A stretch of 64,000 nucleotides of DNA from Shewanella woodyi ATCC 51908 (GTDB taxonomy: Bacteria; Pseudomonadota; Gammaproteobacteria; Enterobacterales; Shewanellaceae), in NCBI RefSeq assembly GCF_000019525.1, contig NC_010506.1:4216001-4280000 (forward strand). The letters run 5' to 3'. The notes beneath the pieces were generated by a model, which saw nothing but the letters and a program-made list of their open reading frames with translations, searched no databases and was not told where the DNA came from. Each line of letters begins with the position of its first letter. Position 1 is the first letter of the stretch. Below, piece by piece: positions 18,722 through 28,001 of the stretch. The translations under genes and the position numbers were made by a program.

Positions 18722-19480
18722 ATGAATACTTTTTTAATCATAGATGGCTTGAATTTAGTTCGACGCATCCACGCAGCACAACCCAACGAAAATGATGTTA
18801 ATGGTTTAGATGCCCGTGTCGCTTCTGCCTGTAAAAAACTGCTCAAATACCACCAGCCAAGTCATGTCGCTATCGTATGGGACGGTGATGCCACCTCATG
18901 GCGAAAGACTCTCTATGAAGATTATAAAAAGGGGAGAAAACCTATGCCTGAGGCATTGGCAAAATCCCTCCCTGCATTAAAAACCCATCTAAGTGAGCTT
19001 AATGTAAACTCAATTGATGCAGAAGCTGAAGCCGATGATGTGATAGCAACGCTAGCCACTAAGCTAGTAAATAATCAAGGAAAAGCGATTATCGTCTCCA
19101 CAGATAAGGGCTTTACCCAGTTAACTCATACCAATATCGAGCGATGGGATCATTTTAATCAAGCTTACATCACCATAGAGCAGAGAGAGGAGAAACTTGG
19201 CGTCGAGCGAACTCAATTTATCGACTACTTAGCACTCGCCGGTGACAGTGGTAATAAAATTCCTGGAGTACCAGGTATAGGGCCAAAGTCAGCATCTGAG
19301 CTATTAAAAATATTTCGCTCTCTATCTAACCTCTATGGCTCTTTAGAACAGGTTGGCGCCAAGCAAGCCAAAAAACTGGAAGAGGGCAAGCAGATGGCTA
19401 GATTGAGCTATAAATTGGTACAACTACAAACAGAGATCCCATTAAATGCAAATTTAAGTCAATTCAGGCTTCCCCAGTAA
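18722..19480 (+). CDS. xni: Flap endonuclease Xni (ExoIX)
   Basis: A 252-residue FEN-family nuclease without a polymerase domain. N-terminal MNTFLIIDGLNLVRRIHAA, acidic metal-binding residues (VAIVWDGD, EAEADDVIATL, STDKGFTQL) and the helix-hairpin-helix GDSGNKIPGVPGIGPKSA are typical. It processes branched DNA ends. Single gene in the ppnN-xni neighbourhood. Confidence 0.93.
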   Translation: MNTFLIIDGLNLVRRIHAAQPNENDVNGLDARVASACKKLLKYHQPSHVAIVWDGDATSWRKTLYEDYKKGRKPMPEALAKSLPALKTHLSELNVNSIDAEAEADDVIATLATKLVNNQGKAIIVSTDKGFTQLTHTNIERWDHFNQAYITIEQREEKLGVERTQFIDYLALAGDSGNKIPGVPGIGPKSASELLKIFRSLSNLYGSLEQVGAKQAKKLEEGKQMARLSYKLVQLQTEIPLNANLSQFRLPQ

Positions 19481-19630
19481 AGCAGTGGCTCAATACAGCA
19501 AACAGAGTTGTAAACATTGTGTTACCCATTTAACATTTACCAACTTAAGCTAGGAGGGTATATTATTTTACTCTGCTAATTTATATTAAATGTTCAGCTT
19601 TTGCTTTTACTTGAAGGACCTAGTACCTAG

Positions 19631-20017
19631 ATGAAATCTAAACTCCCTGTTATTGTCGGTTCAATTTTTGCGGCCTATTTAGCTTTCGTTGCCGTTGTTG
19701 TCCTTGTTTACGATCCAACGCCAGATGAGATGGACTGGGAAGATAGGCAGGAATATATCAATGCAAAGCTCACCGAAATTAGCTTAGGTCAATCTATCAC
19801 TCAAATTAAGTCCCTTTTGGGCAAGGCTGATTTCAGCGAAGCAAAAGTCACCAATGAAAACGCAATACAGGTACTTTTCTATCGCACCCACCATAAGAAA
19901 TCCGACGGAGAAACCACCAAAGATGAGTGCACTCCACTGCTGTTTAAAGATCAAAAGTTGATCGCTTGGGGAGAGGGCACATATCAGCAGTACCTAACAG
20001 GTGGTCTCACCAACTAA
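19631..20017 (+). CDS. DUF3192 membrane-anchored protein
   Basis: A 128-residue protein with an N-terminal membrane anchor (4-28), then a small domain of the BamE-like type (ISLGQSITQIKSLLGKADFSEA) and a terminal IAWGEGTYQQYL. The pattern fits DUF3192 of Shewanella and Vibrio. The SmpA/BamE-like fold suggests an envelope location. No function is known. The broken rimJ-like gene converges on it. Confidence 0.75.
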   Translation: MKSKLPVIVGSIFAAYLAFVAVVVLVYDPTPDEMDWEDRQEYINAKLTEISLGQSITQIKSLLGKADFSEAKVTNENAIQVLFYRTHHKKSDGETTKDECTPLLFKDQKLIAWGEGTYQQYLTGGLTN

Positions 20018-20029
20018 GCGAATAAAAAG

Positions 20030-20877
20030 CTAAGCATCATTAGGGTTAAGCTTGGAGGTTAGCAGGTGATCTTGCCACCGACCGTTAATCTTCAAGTATG
20101 CTTTCGCGACTCCCTCCTTCTCAAAACCAAGTGAAGAGAGTAAGTGTCCACTACGTGTATTGTCTGGTATATAATTCGCCATGATCCGATGCAGCTTTAA
20201 CTCCTTAAAAATATAGTTAATCCCAGCTTCAAGTATCTCACGCATCACACCTTGCCCTTCAAGGGCTTTATCAACAGAGTAACCAAGATAACAAGCTTGA
20301 AAAGGGCCCCGAACGTATACCAATCAATATAAGAAGTTGATCTACTCAGAGTGTGTTTTGGCAAACTAATTCAAGGCGAATGGATGACAGAATGGTTGTT
20401 CCCTTATGAGTTCATTCAACGCAGAAGTAGGCAGCCAAAAACACTCCTTACAGGCGAGTTTTAGCGGTGCTGATGCTGTGTTAACGAGCTTGACCGTAGA
20501 ATAACTATGCTCTTCACTCGTTGCCTTGCCTCAGGACCGCTAAACTCTCGCTGAGCGATCAAATCTTTATACTGATTGGTATTTGCAAAGTTACAGACTC
20601 CCAATATCTGCCCATTATGATCAGCAGATACCTTACCATCTTTTATATTCCCTCTAGCGACGAAATTAACGGCACCACCAGCGAAAAAAAGATCATTGCT
20701 CACCTGGAGTCTCTTACTCACATGGGACGCTTCAAGGTAATCGTTATCCCTTTCAGGCTCCCATGGTAACAAGTGAGAACTGTTTCTTTCGTAATAATCA
20801 ATAAGTAGCTGATAATCATAGTGCTGTAACAGAGTTAATACAGTTCGCTTTGTTGTGATTTTAGGTGCGACTAACAT
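20030..20877 (-). pseudogene. rimJ: rimJ-like GNAT acetyltransferase disrupted by a MITE
   Basis: Two halves of one RimJ-type N-acetyltransferase are visible. The N-terminal half (20877 to 20583) reads from MLVAPKITTKRTVLTLL to ILGVCNFAN; the C-terminal half (about 20323 to 20030) resumes with VRGPFQACYLGYSVDKA and continues to HRIMANYIPDNTRSGHLLSS and WQDHLLTSK. E. coli RimJ runs without a gap across exactly this point (ANFSNVVRGSFHACYLGYS). The interruption is MITE copy 2. RimJ acetylates ribosomal protein S5. The gene is probably dead. Confidence 0.88.
20317..20582. mobile_element. MITE-like element, family 1, copy 2 (inside rimJ-like gene)
   Basis: A 266-bp element with ends ATACCAATCAATATAA and TTATACTGATTGGTAT, about 90% or more like copy 1 by eye. 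It contains no complete gene. I cannot fix the target duplication with certainty; a TA-type duplication is possible. Confidence 0.88.
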
Positions 20878-20905
20878 ATAGCGGTAGAGCCTTTACCTTG
20901 TTTCA

Positions 20906-21652
20906 CTAACGTCCACCCGCAATATCGACAAAGGTGCCTGTCACATAGGAGGCTTCATCAGAGAGCAACCAAGCGATAGCCGCTGCGACCTCATCGGGCT
21001 CCCCTCCTCGTTTCATAGGGATATTAGGCGCAAGACGCTTCACCCTATCAGGCTCACCACCATCGGCATGCATCTGTGTGTGAATAAATCCAGGACGAAC
21101 GCTATTAACACGTATGCTATCGGCTGCAACCTCTAACGATAAACCTATGGTTAAAGTATCGACGGCACCTTTAGAAGCGGCATAATCGACATACTCCCCT
21201 GCACCACCAACTCTTGATGCAACTGAGGAGACATTGACTATTGCGCCTCCATAGCCCCCTTTAGACAGAGCCATACGTTTTACAGCCTCACGGCAGCAGA
21301 GAAAATAGCTAGTGACATTATTGGTCAACATCCTATTAATACGCTCGGCTGACATATCAACAACTTTCATCTGAGGCTGCAAAATGCCCGCATTGTTAAC
21401 CAGAGCCGTGATCTTGCCTAAGTGCAGATCCAGCTCATGGAACATAGCAACTACCTCTGACTCGACGGACACATCAGCCTGAAATGCTTGGGCTCGACAA
21501 CCTTGAGCTTGCAGTTGAGCCACCAAAGCATCAGCAGTTTCACTGTTCTGTTTGTAGTTAACGCCAACCGAATACCCGTGATCAGCAAGGTACCTTGCTG
21601 TCGCAGCGCCAATGCCACGGCCGCCGCCTGTTATCAATGCCACTTTTTCCAT
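20906..21652 (-). CDS. SDR-family oxidoreductase (YgfF-like)
   Basis: About 248 residues. Classical short-chain dehydrogenase: cofactor motif TGGGRGIGAATARYL near the N-terminus, NNAGIL, catalytic Ser in NVSSVASR, and YxxxK as YVDYAASKGA. Overall it resembles E. coli YgfF closely. Substrate unknown. The ATG at 21652 is preferred over 21655 by spacing from TAGGAG. A membrane methyltransferase-like gene lies 38 bp upstream in the same direction. Confidence 0.9.
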   Translation of the reverse strand: MEKVALITGGGRGIGAATARYLADHGYSVGVNYKQNSETADALVAQLQAQGCRAQAFQADVSVESEVVAMFHELDLHLGKITALVNNAGILQPQMKVVDMSAERINRMLTNNVTSYFLCCREAVKRMALSKGGYGGAIVNVSSVASRVGGAGEYVDYAASKGAVDTLTIGLSLEVAADSIRVNSVRPGFIHTQMHADGGEPDRVKRLAPNIPMKRGGEPDEVAAAIAWLLSDEASYVTGTFVDIAGGR

Positions 21653-21693
21653 CATAACTCCTATTTTTAACTAGGTTAATTAGGTATTGAGCT

Positions 21694-22161
21694 TCATATC
21701 CAACGTCTTACCTGCTGCTGATAGCGCAGGTATTCATCACCAAACTTGCGTGTGAGGTAAGCCTCTTCCGCTCTGATAGCAACATAGTAAACGCCAATAC
21801 AGGATGGCAATACACTAGAAATTAACCATAGATCGCTCAGATATAATCCAAGACCAACAGGGAAAGTACAAAAAGCCAAGTAGATAGGGTTTCTAGAGTA
21901 AGCATAGATACCAGTTTTAATTAACGATGATGTTGGCTGCCAAGGCTCTACCGCTGTCTTCGCTTTTCGAAATTGATATACAAGGTATAACAGCAGGAAT
22001 AAACCTGCCAACAAAATACCTAAACCAAGGTAGGTGATTGGCGCTGCAAAAGTTATCGCTATAGGGACAAACAAGCCATTAAGATAGGCTAGCAGCATAA
22101 ATAAAATAAAGATCGCTGGTGGCGGTATTTTTACGCCGGCACCATTAACATCCTTCTCCAT
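21694..22161 (-). CDS. Isoprenylcysteine methyltransferase-family membrane protein
   Basis: A 155-residue protein with about four membrane segments and the ICMT/PEMT signature TGIYAYSRNPIYLAF plus terminal RAEEAYLTRKFGDEYLRYQQQVRRWI, the conserved C-terminal SAM-binding region. Bacterial members have mostly undefined substrates. It probably shares a transcript with the SDR gene. Confidence 0.85.
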   Translation of the reverse strand: MEKDVNGAGVKIPPPAIFILFMLLAYLNGLFVPIAITFAAPITYLGLGILLAGLFLLLYLVYQFRKAKTAVEPWQPTSSLIKTGIYAYSRNPIYLAFCTFPVGLGLYLSDLWLISSVLPSCIGVYYVAIRAEEAYLTRKFGDEYLRYQQQVRRWI

Positions 22162-22270
22162 TAAACTCTCCTTGATACAGGTTAAATAGAACGAGTAAAA
22201 GTCGTCAGTCGAAAATCAGACTACGCACAAAAGTGTTAAATAACAACTTACTTAGTTGAAATTTAGTAGC

Positions 22271-22303
22271 AATAAAAAAGCCGAGAGAAACTTTCTCTCG
22301 GCT
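22271..22303 (-). terminator. Terminator of the S9 peptidase gene
   Basis: Minus-strand AGCCGAGAGAAAG..CTTTCTCTCGGCT with a T run. Confidence 0.88.
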
Positions 22304-22326
22304 CTAATTAAGCTGAAACAGCCTGT

Positions 22327-25158
22327 TTAATCCGCTTTCTTATATTCAGTATATGCCTCACCTTGAGTCAACCACTTTGGTGCGGGTTTTCCCTTAAGGT
22401 AGTGGTCAAAATACTCCATCATACGGATGCTGTAATCAAGCTTATTGGGGTATTTCTTCAGATGATGTGGCTCATTCTCGTATTGCAAAAATACCACATC
22501 TTTCCCCGCACGGCGCATGGCAAGATAAAGCTCTACGCCCTGCTCCCACGGCACCGCGTCATCTTTATCACCAAACATGATCATCATAGGTGTCTTGATA
22601 CGCTCAACATAAAAGATGGGAGAGTTCTCGATATACTTCTGCGGTGACTTAAACAAGCTCTCACCAATACGACTCTGCCCCGTTTCATACTGGAACTGGC
22701 GAGCTAAGCCGCTACCATGCCTTATGCCACTATAAGCACTGGTCATATTTGATACTGGCGCACCAGTCACTGCAGCCTTAAAGATATGAGTCTGGGTTAC
22801 AGCAAAGGCCGTTTGATAACCTCCCCATGAGTGACCTTGAATACCAATGGCATCAGGATCGCCAACTCCCATCTCAATGATTTTCTGTACTCCAGAGGTG
22901 AGCGCCTGAACTGAACTTTCGCCTGGGTATCCCACTTCAAAACGGATATCCGGTAGGAAAATGGCATAGCCATTATCTGCATACCAAGCAAAGTTTGGTC
23001 TGTGGTTGAGCTTCATCTGAGGAAAGGCGTTGAGTCTGTCACTCATAAAGCGATAGAAGTACACAAGCACTGGGTACTTTTGCCCTTCGACATAGTTAGT
23101 CGGTTTAATAAGCACGCCATCAAGAGGCTTTCCATCGCCATTTGTCCAGTGTACCAGCTCAGATTGACTCCAGTTAAACTGCTGTTTTTGAGCATCCAGA
23201 TCCGTTTGGCGCTTCGCCTTTTGCGGTGCTAAATACTCAGCACTGTAGAGATCAGGGAAGAGATCGTAACGCTCTTTCGAGAAGATAATTGTCTCTGCAT
23301 CTTGGCTGCGCGCTAATGTTGTTAGCTTATAATCCCCTTCCATCAAGGTGGTCACACCCGAAGTGCCTAACTTAGCCTTGTAGTAGCCGTCACCTTTACT
23401 TTTTTCGTTATAACCATGCAACAGGAGGCTTTGGTTAGCCTTTAGTACATCGGGGGTATTCTCATCATCAACCAAGCCAGTCACGCGATACTGGATCCCC
23501 TGCTTGCGGCCTTTACCACCTGTCAACTTAAAGCCTTCGAAGGATGCGGTATTCATCTGCCAAATATCGTACTTATCGTAAATAAGTAGACCTGCATCAT
23601 TTTCCAACCAAGGACCAAAGCCATAACCTGGCGCATTGGATGGGTAATCATGATCTTCGTCGGCAAAGGGCACCTTTAAGCCTTTAGTCAGATTATGACG
23701 ACGTGCCTGAGAAATTTGATACAGGTAAACGTCACCCTGCTGATAATAAACAGCAAAGCGCTCATTTGGAGATAGCTTGGGCTTCTGTTTACTTGGCTGC
23801 TGAATGAGAATAGAAGTTTTATGACCAGTATTAAGGTCAATAAGGTAGAAGTCACGATAAAAGCCAGCCCAAGTGATCATCTTACGATAGGGAATATCCG
23901 AACTCCCCAGCACATACCGTGACTGCTCCTGTAGTGATACATCAGGTACCTGAGTATCGGCAAGCTGCACTAAGTTATTCCCTTTCAGGTGCAGAACAGC
24001 AAGGTAGGTACGCTTTATCTCTTTCTTGTACTGCTCAATTTCATTAGGCTTAATGCGGGCATCATCACCGTGCCAAACTCTAAGCTTCCGCTGGTCGGTA
24101 ATGATCTTTTCATTAAATAGATCTTCCTGCTTAAGAATTCTACTCAATGCTAACTGTTGACTCACCTGAGGGACGCGGCCAAAAAAGAGACGTTCACTGT
24201 CCTGTGAGAATCTAAGCTCGCTGTAACGATTAAGCTTCCACTCTTTCGAAACGGGGGCCGCTTTCACTTCGCCACTGGCGATATCCAATAGCGAAAGTCG
24301 ATACTCACGACCAAAAGGTGCTTGCTCACTATCCCCATGGGTAAAGGCGATATACTTGCCATCTTCACTTAAGGAGACTTCACCAATCTGCTGATTGTTG
24401 AACTGGCGAACAACCTCTCTTTTATTATTTGATAATGAGACTAATACTAATTGATGTTTCTTAGCTTCTATATTGTTACTCGCTAAAACAAGGTGCTTAC
24501 CAAGTTTATCAAAATAGAAACGAGTGACATTGGCGATATTCTGACTTGCGCCACTATCTAGTGCTATTAGCCTGAATTCACTCCCTTTATCAAATTTATC
24601 AACCTTAGCTTTATTCTCTTTCTTACCAGACTCTGGTTCAGATTTATCTTTAGTGCTCTTATCTTTCTCTTTCGCCTCAAACCAAACAGCAAGATGTGTC
24701 CCTGACTCATTAAACTTAAACTCCTTAACACGTTCAAAGCGAGTCTCCTTGCCGGTTTCAGTATCAAGTAACACCATGCCTGACTTGAGCTTTTTTCTCT
24801 CCTTCTCTGACGCTGTCGCCTTTTCAAGTAACGAAGTTTTAACAACAAAGGCAGCAAAACGGCCATCACGGCTAACTTGAGGCTTAGAGGCGCCATCAAG
24901 GGTAAACTTCTTAGGTGAGGCCAACATCTGAACTAAACCATGACTGTCTCCCCTATCTGGTGCGACCTCGACAGCGAGTACCGCACCATTTGCAGAAATA
25001 ACAGGTTTCTTTAACGATTCAAATTTCATGATATCGTTAGTTGTCATTGGGTTATGGTTTGATGGAGATGACGCAGCAGCATAACAGCCAGCTGAGACTA
25101 AACTTGCCGAAGCAAGCAATAAAGATGCGATGGGTAATGACTTCAAGGTCTTCCTCAT
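22327..25158 (-). CDS. Secreted S9-family prolyl oligopeptidase-like peptidase
   Basis: 943 residues. N-terminal signal sequence (about 1-28; the Cys at SAGCYA could make it a lipoprotein), a long beta-propeller region, and a C-terminal alpha/beta-hydrolase with catalytic Ser in GHSWGGYQTA, Asp in FGDKDDAVPW and His in NEPHHLKK. It is larger than typical dipeptidyl peptidases because of lysine-rich insertions (about 160-190). It probably degrades peptides in the periplasm or outer membrane. Single gene. Confidence 0.9.
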   Translation of the reverse strand: MRKTLKSLPIASLLLASASLVSAGCYAAASSPSNHNPMTTNDIMKFESLKKPVISANGAVLAVEVAPDRGDSHGLVQMLASPKKFTLDGASKPQVSRDGRFAAFVVKTSLLEKATASEKERKKLKSGMVLLDTETGKETRFERVKEFKFNESGTHLAVWFEAKEKDKSTKDKSEPESGKKENKAKVDKFDKGSEFRLIALDSGASQNIANVTRFYFDKLGKHLVLASNNIEAKKHQLVLVSLSNNKREVVRQFNNQQIGEVSLSEDGKYIAFTHGDSEQAPFGREYRLSLLDIASGEVKAAPVSKEWKLNRYSELRFSQDSERLFFGRVPQVSQQLALSRILKQEDLFNEKIITDQRKLRVWHGDDARIKPNEIEQYKKEIKRTYLAVLHLKGNNLVQLADTQVPDVSLQEQSRYVLGSSDIPYRKMITWAGFYRDFYLIDLNTGHKTSILIQQPSKQKPKLSPNERFAVYYQQGDVYLYQISQARRHNLTKGLKVPFADEDHDYPSNAPGYGFGPWLENDAGLLIYDKYDIWQMNTASFEGFKLTGGKGRKQGIQYRVTGLVDDENTPDVLKANQSLLLHGYNEKSKGDGYYKAKLGTSGVTTLMEGDYKLTTLARSQDAETIIFSKERYDLFPDLYSAEYLAPQKAKRQTDLDAQKQQFNWSQSELVHWTNGDGKPLDGVLIKPTNYVEGQKYPVLVYFYRFMSDRLNAFPQMKLNHRPNFAWYADNGYAIFLPDIRFEVGYPGESSVQALTSGVQKIIEMGVGDPDAIGIQGHSWGGYQTAFAVTQTHIFKAAVTGAPVSNMTSAYSGIRHGSGLARQFQYETGQSRIGESLFKSPQKYIENSPIFYVERIKTPMMIMFGDKDDAVPWEQGVELYLAMRRAGKDVVFLQYENEPHHLKKYPNKLDYSIRMMEYFDHYLKGKPAPKWLTQGEAYTEYKKAD

Positions 25159-25443
25159 TTTTCTTATTTTAATGGAATTTAGCTGAGTGATTATTTTATC
25201 TATTCGAATTTTATTAGACTAAAGTAGACTTTTTTAACCTTTAGCGATCAATCATCGTCATAAGCCCTCTTTAATGCAAGTTACACTATATAAAAAAACG
25301 TGAGACTGCTCACTATTTTCTGTGAAAAATGTTTAAAAGTGTTTAAAATAAAGAGGTGAACAATAAAAACTCATTCTAAGTCATATCCGTGTCGTTCGAC
25401 ATGGCCAGACAATAGCAGTACAACGAAACGTTGAAGGACTCTC
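25159..25443. other. Divergent S9 peptidase/isocitrate dehydrogenase intergenic region
   Basis: AT-rich 285 bp with presumed promoters for both genes. No repeat, RNA or clear operator seen. Confidence 0.5.
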
Positions 25444-26451
25444 ATGTCAAAAAGAACTATAACCGTGATCCCTGGTGATGGGATCGGACCTAGCATTATC
25501 GATGCAGCACTAAAAATCCTTGATAAAGCTGGTTGTGATTTTGAATACGAGTTTGCCGATGCTGGTTTAGCCGCCCTTGAAAAGCAAGGTGAGTTATTAC
25601 CCCAGCGTACTCTCGATATGATTGAGAAAAACCGTATCACTCTTAAAGGCCCACTAACAACTCCGGTTGGCGAAGGCTTTACCTCTATTAACGTATCTCT
25701 ACGTAAACAGTTCAGCCTTTACGCTAACGTTCGCCCTGTCTTATCTTTTAAGGGCACCCAAGCTCGCTACGACAAAATAGATATCATCACAGTTCGTGAG
25801 AACACTGAAGGCATGTACTCAGGTCTAGGTCAAACTGTCTCTGACGACGGTGCTACCGCAGAAGCGACCAGCATCATTACTCGTCAAGGCGCTGAGCAGA
25901 TCACCACATTTGCCTATGAACTGGCCCGTAAAGAGAACCGTAAAAAGGTCACTATCGTACACAAAGCAAATATCATGAAGTCGACCTCTGGACTATTCCT
26001 TAAAGTCGCTCGTGAAGTCAGCTTACGCTACCCAGACATCATCACCGAAGAGATGATTGTCGATGCGACCTGCATGAAGCTTGTCATGAATCCTGAAAAC
26101 TTTGATGTGATGGTAACCACTAACCTGTTTGGTGATATCCTTTCCGATCTTTGTGCAGGCCTCGTAGGCGGCCTTGGTATGGCACCTGGTGCAAACATAG
26201 GTAAAGATGCGGCTATTTTCGAAGCGGTACACGGCAGCGCACCTGATATCGCAGGTAAAAACTTAGCTAACCCGACATCGGTTATCTTAGCGTCAATTCA
26301 GATGCTAGAGTACTTAGGTATGGCTGATAAGGCTGAGAATATACGCTCAGCAGTCACAGCTGTTATCTCCGAGGGTGATCGCACCACTCGCGACCTTGGT
26401 GGTACTCACGGCACGACTGATTTCACACAAGCAGTGATCGATCGCTTGTAA
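25444..26451 (+). CDS. NAD-type isocitrate dehydrogenase
   Basis: A 335-residue beta-decarboxylating dehydrogenase converting isocitrate to 2-oxoglutarate in the TCA cycle. It starts ITVIPGDGIGPSI and has the substrate loop PVGEGFTSINVSLRKQFSLYANVRP, the Lys in VHKANIMKSTSG, metal site NLFGDILSDL and nucleotide loop EAVHGSAPDIAGKNLANP. Length and loops match the short NAD-linked ICDH rather than E. coli NADP-Icd; 3-isopropylmalate dehydrogenase is less likely given the S-x-N-xx-R substrate motif. Confidence 0.88.
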   Translation: MSKRTITVIPGDGIGPSIIDAALKILDKAGCDFEYEFADAGLAALEKQGELLPQRTLDMIEKNRITLKGPLTTPVGEGFTSINVSLRKQFSLYANVRPVLSFKGTQARYDKIDIITVRENTEGMYSGLGQTVSDDGATAEATSIITRQGAEQITTFAYELARKENRKKVTIVHKANIMKSTSGLFLKVAREVSLRYPDIITEEMIVDATCMKLVMNPENFDVMVTTNLFGDILSDLCAGLVGGLGMAPGANIGKDAAIFEAVHGSAPDIAGKNLANPTSVILASIQMLEYLGMADKAENIRSAVTAVISEGDRTTRDLGGTHGTTDFTQAVIDRL

Positions 26452-26608
26452 TACCAGACACAAAGTCGATTTCTCTCCTTGACCGACATGGATGTTGGGA
26501 ATGCCAAATGATGAATGGAACATCATAGGCACATGGGAAATCAACATAAATGTTCTGACCTCTAGGGATAGAGGAAATGCCTTTAAATATATGGAACATT
26601 TATGGCCT
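26452..26608. repeat. Copy of the 10.8-kb repeat family, cut by an IS3 element
   Basis: GGAAATGCCTTTAAAT..GGAACATTTATGGCC here continues, after the IS, as CCAGACACAAA (27914 on). The uninterrupted order is seen in reverse complement at about 10833-10895. There is no gene in it. Confidence 0.75.
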
Positions 26609-26639
26609 GTCCCATCCTGAAATAGGTTGACGGTTTTAA

Positions 26640-27368
26640 TTAGACCAGTTGCTCTTGCTGCTGGTCTTTTTTATGCACTTGATTTGGTGTTCTCATACCT
26701 AAACTCAAGTGCGGCCTCATTTCATTGTATATAAAAACTGACTCTTCAACGAGTCGCTTTAACTCATCAAGATTGCTGCACGGATATAACAAAAACTCTT
26801 GCTTCAAAATACCATTTACTCGCTCCGCTAATGCGTTTTGATAGCAATCATACCCATCCGTCATTGATGCTCGGATACCATTTTTCTGTAATGCTGACTG
26901 ATAGACTGCTGAACAATACTGTAACCCTCTGTCTGAATGATGAACTGCATGGCCTTGATATTGGCGATTATTCACTGTCATTTTTAAGGCTTTAACTACA
27001 TCAGTTGCTTTCATCTCATCACTAAGTTCATAACCCATAATCTTACGACTAAACGCATCCGTCACCAGTGACAAGTAGTGAACACCTTGCTCTGATTGAA
27101 CATAAGTTATGTCACTCACAAAGACCTCTTCAGGCGATAAAGGCGTAAACTCTTTGAGTAAATTCGGGTGTTTCTTCATCCAGTGTTTACTGTGGGTTGT
27201 CTTGGTATAGTTATGCTTAGGTTTTACCAATAACCCTTCACGTTTCAAGTAACTAAAGAAGTTATCTCGCCCAAGTTTAATTCCTTTCTCGATGAACTTG
27301 GGTTTCAGTAAAAAGTAGAGTTTCCTGCCACCCACACGTGGCATAAAGCGACGGATATCAAGCACCAT
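26640..27368 (-). CDS. IS3 transposase OrfB (DDE integrase domain)
   Basis: 242 codons from the first ATG, but the frame is open upstream to about 27490 and encodes QKVTSLNRACELLGITRQAI, the usual OrfB N-terminus. It is therefore made as an OrfAB fusion by -1 frameshifting near the end of orfA (around AAAAACAGAAAG). The rve domain has Asp in VFVSDITYV, Asp in VHHSDRGLQYCS and Glu in NALAERVNGILKQEF. It looks intact. Confidence 0.9.
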   Translation of the reverse strand: MVLDIRRFMPRVGGRKLYFLLKPKFIEKGIKLGRDNFFSYLKREGLLVKPKHNYTKTTHSKHWMKKHPNLLKEFTPLSPEEVFVSDITYVQSEQGVHYLSLVTDAFSRKIMGYELSDEMKATDVVKALKMTVNNRQYQGHAVHHSDRGLQYCSAVYQSALQKNGIRASMTDGYDCYQNALAERVNGILKQEFLLYPCSNLDELKRLVEESVFIYNEMRPHLSLGMRTPNQVHKKDQQQEQLV

Positions 27369-27475
27369 TGCTTTTACTGGGGCCAGTTCTATAGCTCGGC
27401 AGAGTTCTCTCGTTTCTCTTTGGTAGATAGCTTGTCTTGTTATGCCAAGAAGCTCGCAAGCACGATTTAAGCTTG

Positions 27476-27874
27476 TTACTTTCTGTTTTTGAAGACTTCT
27501 CGCTCCCTGGCTAAGTACTTTTTTCTTAGGCCTGCGCCATACTCAGCATCAATGATATCAACGGCTTCATTGAGTAATAGATTACGTAAATGTTCATCCT
27601 CAAGCTCTTTTTCAAGGCGCTTTATTTTTTGAGCTGGCGTTTCTTTAGCTTTGGTGGTCTTAGGCATGGTTATTCTCACTGGTTGAGTCCAATCCATCTT
27701 ACCGTGCTTTCTGAGCCAAGTAAGTACGGTTGAACGACCTTGGATACCATAAATGCTTTGAGCTTGCTTATAAGTCATGTCGCCTTTTTCAACGGCTGCT
27801 ACAACTTGTAATTTAAAGCCTAACGAATAATCTCGTTGTGTTCGCTTAACGTGGGTGGGGATTTGAGTTGTCAT
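27476..27874 (-). CDS. IS3 transposase OrfA (helix-turn-helix)
   Basis: 132 residues. Helix-turn-helix (YSLGFKLQVVAAVEKGDMTYKQA) followed by a leucine-zipper-like coiled coil (IKRLEKELEDEHLRN). Its end overlaps the open upstream part of orfB in the -1 frame. Confidence 0.9.
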   Translation of the reverse strand: MTTQIPTHVKRTQRDYSLGFKLQVVAAVEKGDMTYKQAQSIYGIQGRSTVLTWLRKHGKMDWTQPVRITMPKTTKAKETPAQKIKRLEKELEDEHLRNLLLNEAVDIIDAEYGAGLRKKYLAREREVFKNRK

Positions 27875-27923
27875 AATAAAGTCCTAAATGTGTAAACACA
27901 TTTCAGGACAAGACACCAGACAC

Positions 27924-27957
27924 AAAAAGGCCCTATGTAGATACATAGGGCCTTTTT
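27924..27957. terminator. Bidirectional terminator beside rlmM
   Basis: GGCCCTATGTA and TACATAGGGCC form an 11-bp stem flanked by A and T runs, so it can end rlmM transcription on the minus strand. Confidence 0.85.
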
Positions 27958-28001
27958 ATTATCTATCTCTTGTCTTGAAATGATCTGTTTGACGATACCT
28001 G

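Larger units (their letters stand above)
26609..27915 (-). mobile_element. IS3-family insertion sequence
   Basis: Terminal inverted repeats start TGTCCCATCCTGAAAT at 26609 and, on the minus strand from 27915, TGTCTTGTCCTGAAAT. It holds orfA and orfB in the usual overlapping arrangement. A CC is shared by both flanks, too short to be sure of the duplication. It is inserted in a chromosomal repeat downstream of the isocitrate dehydrogenase gene. Confidence 0.92.
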
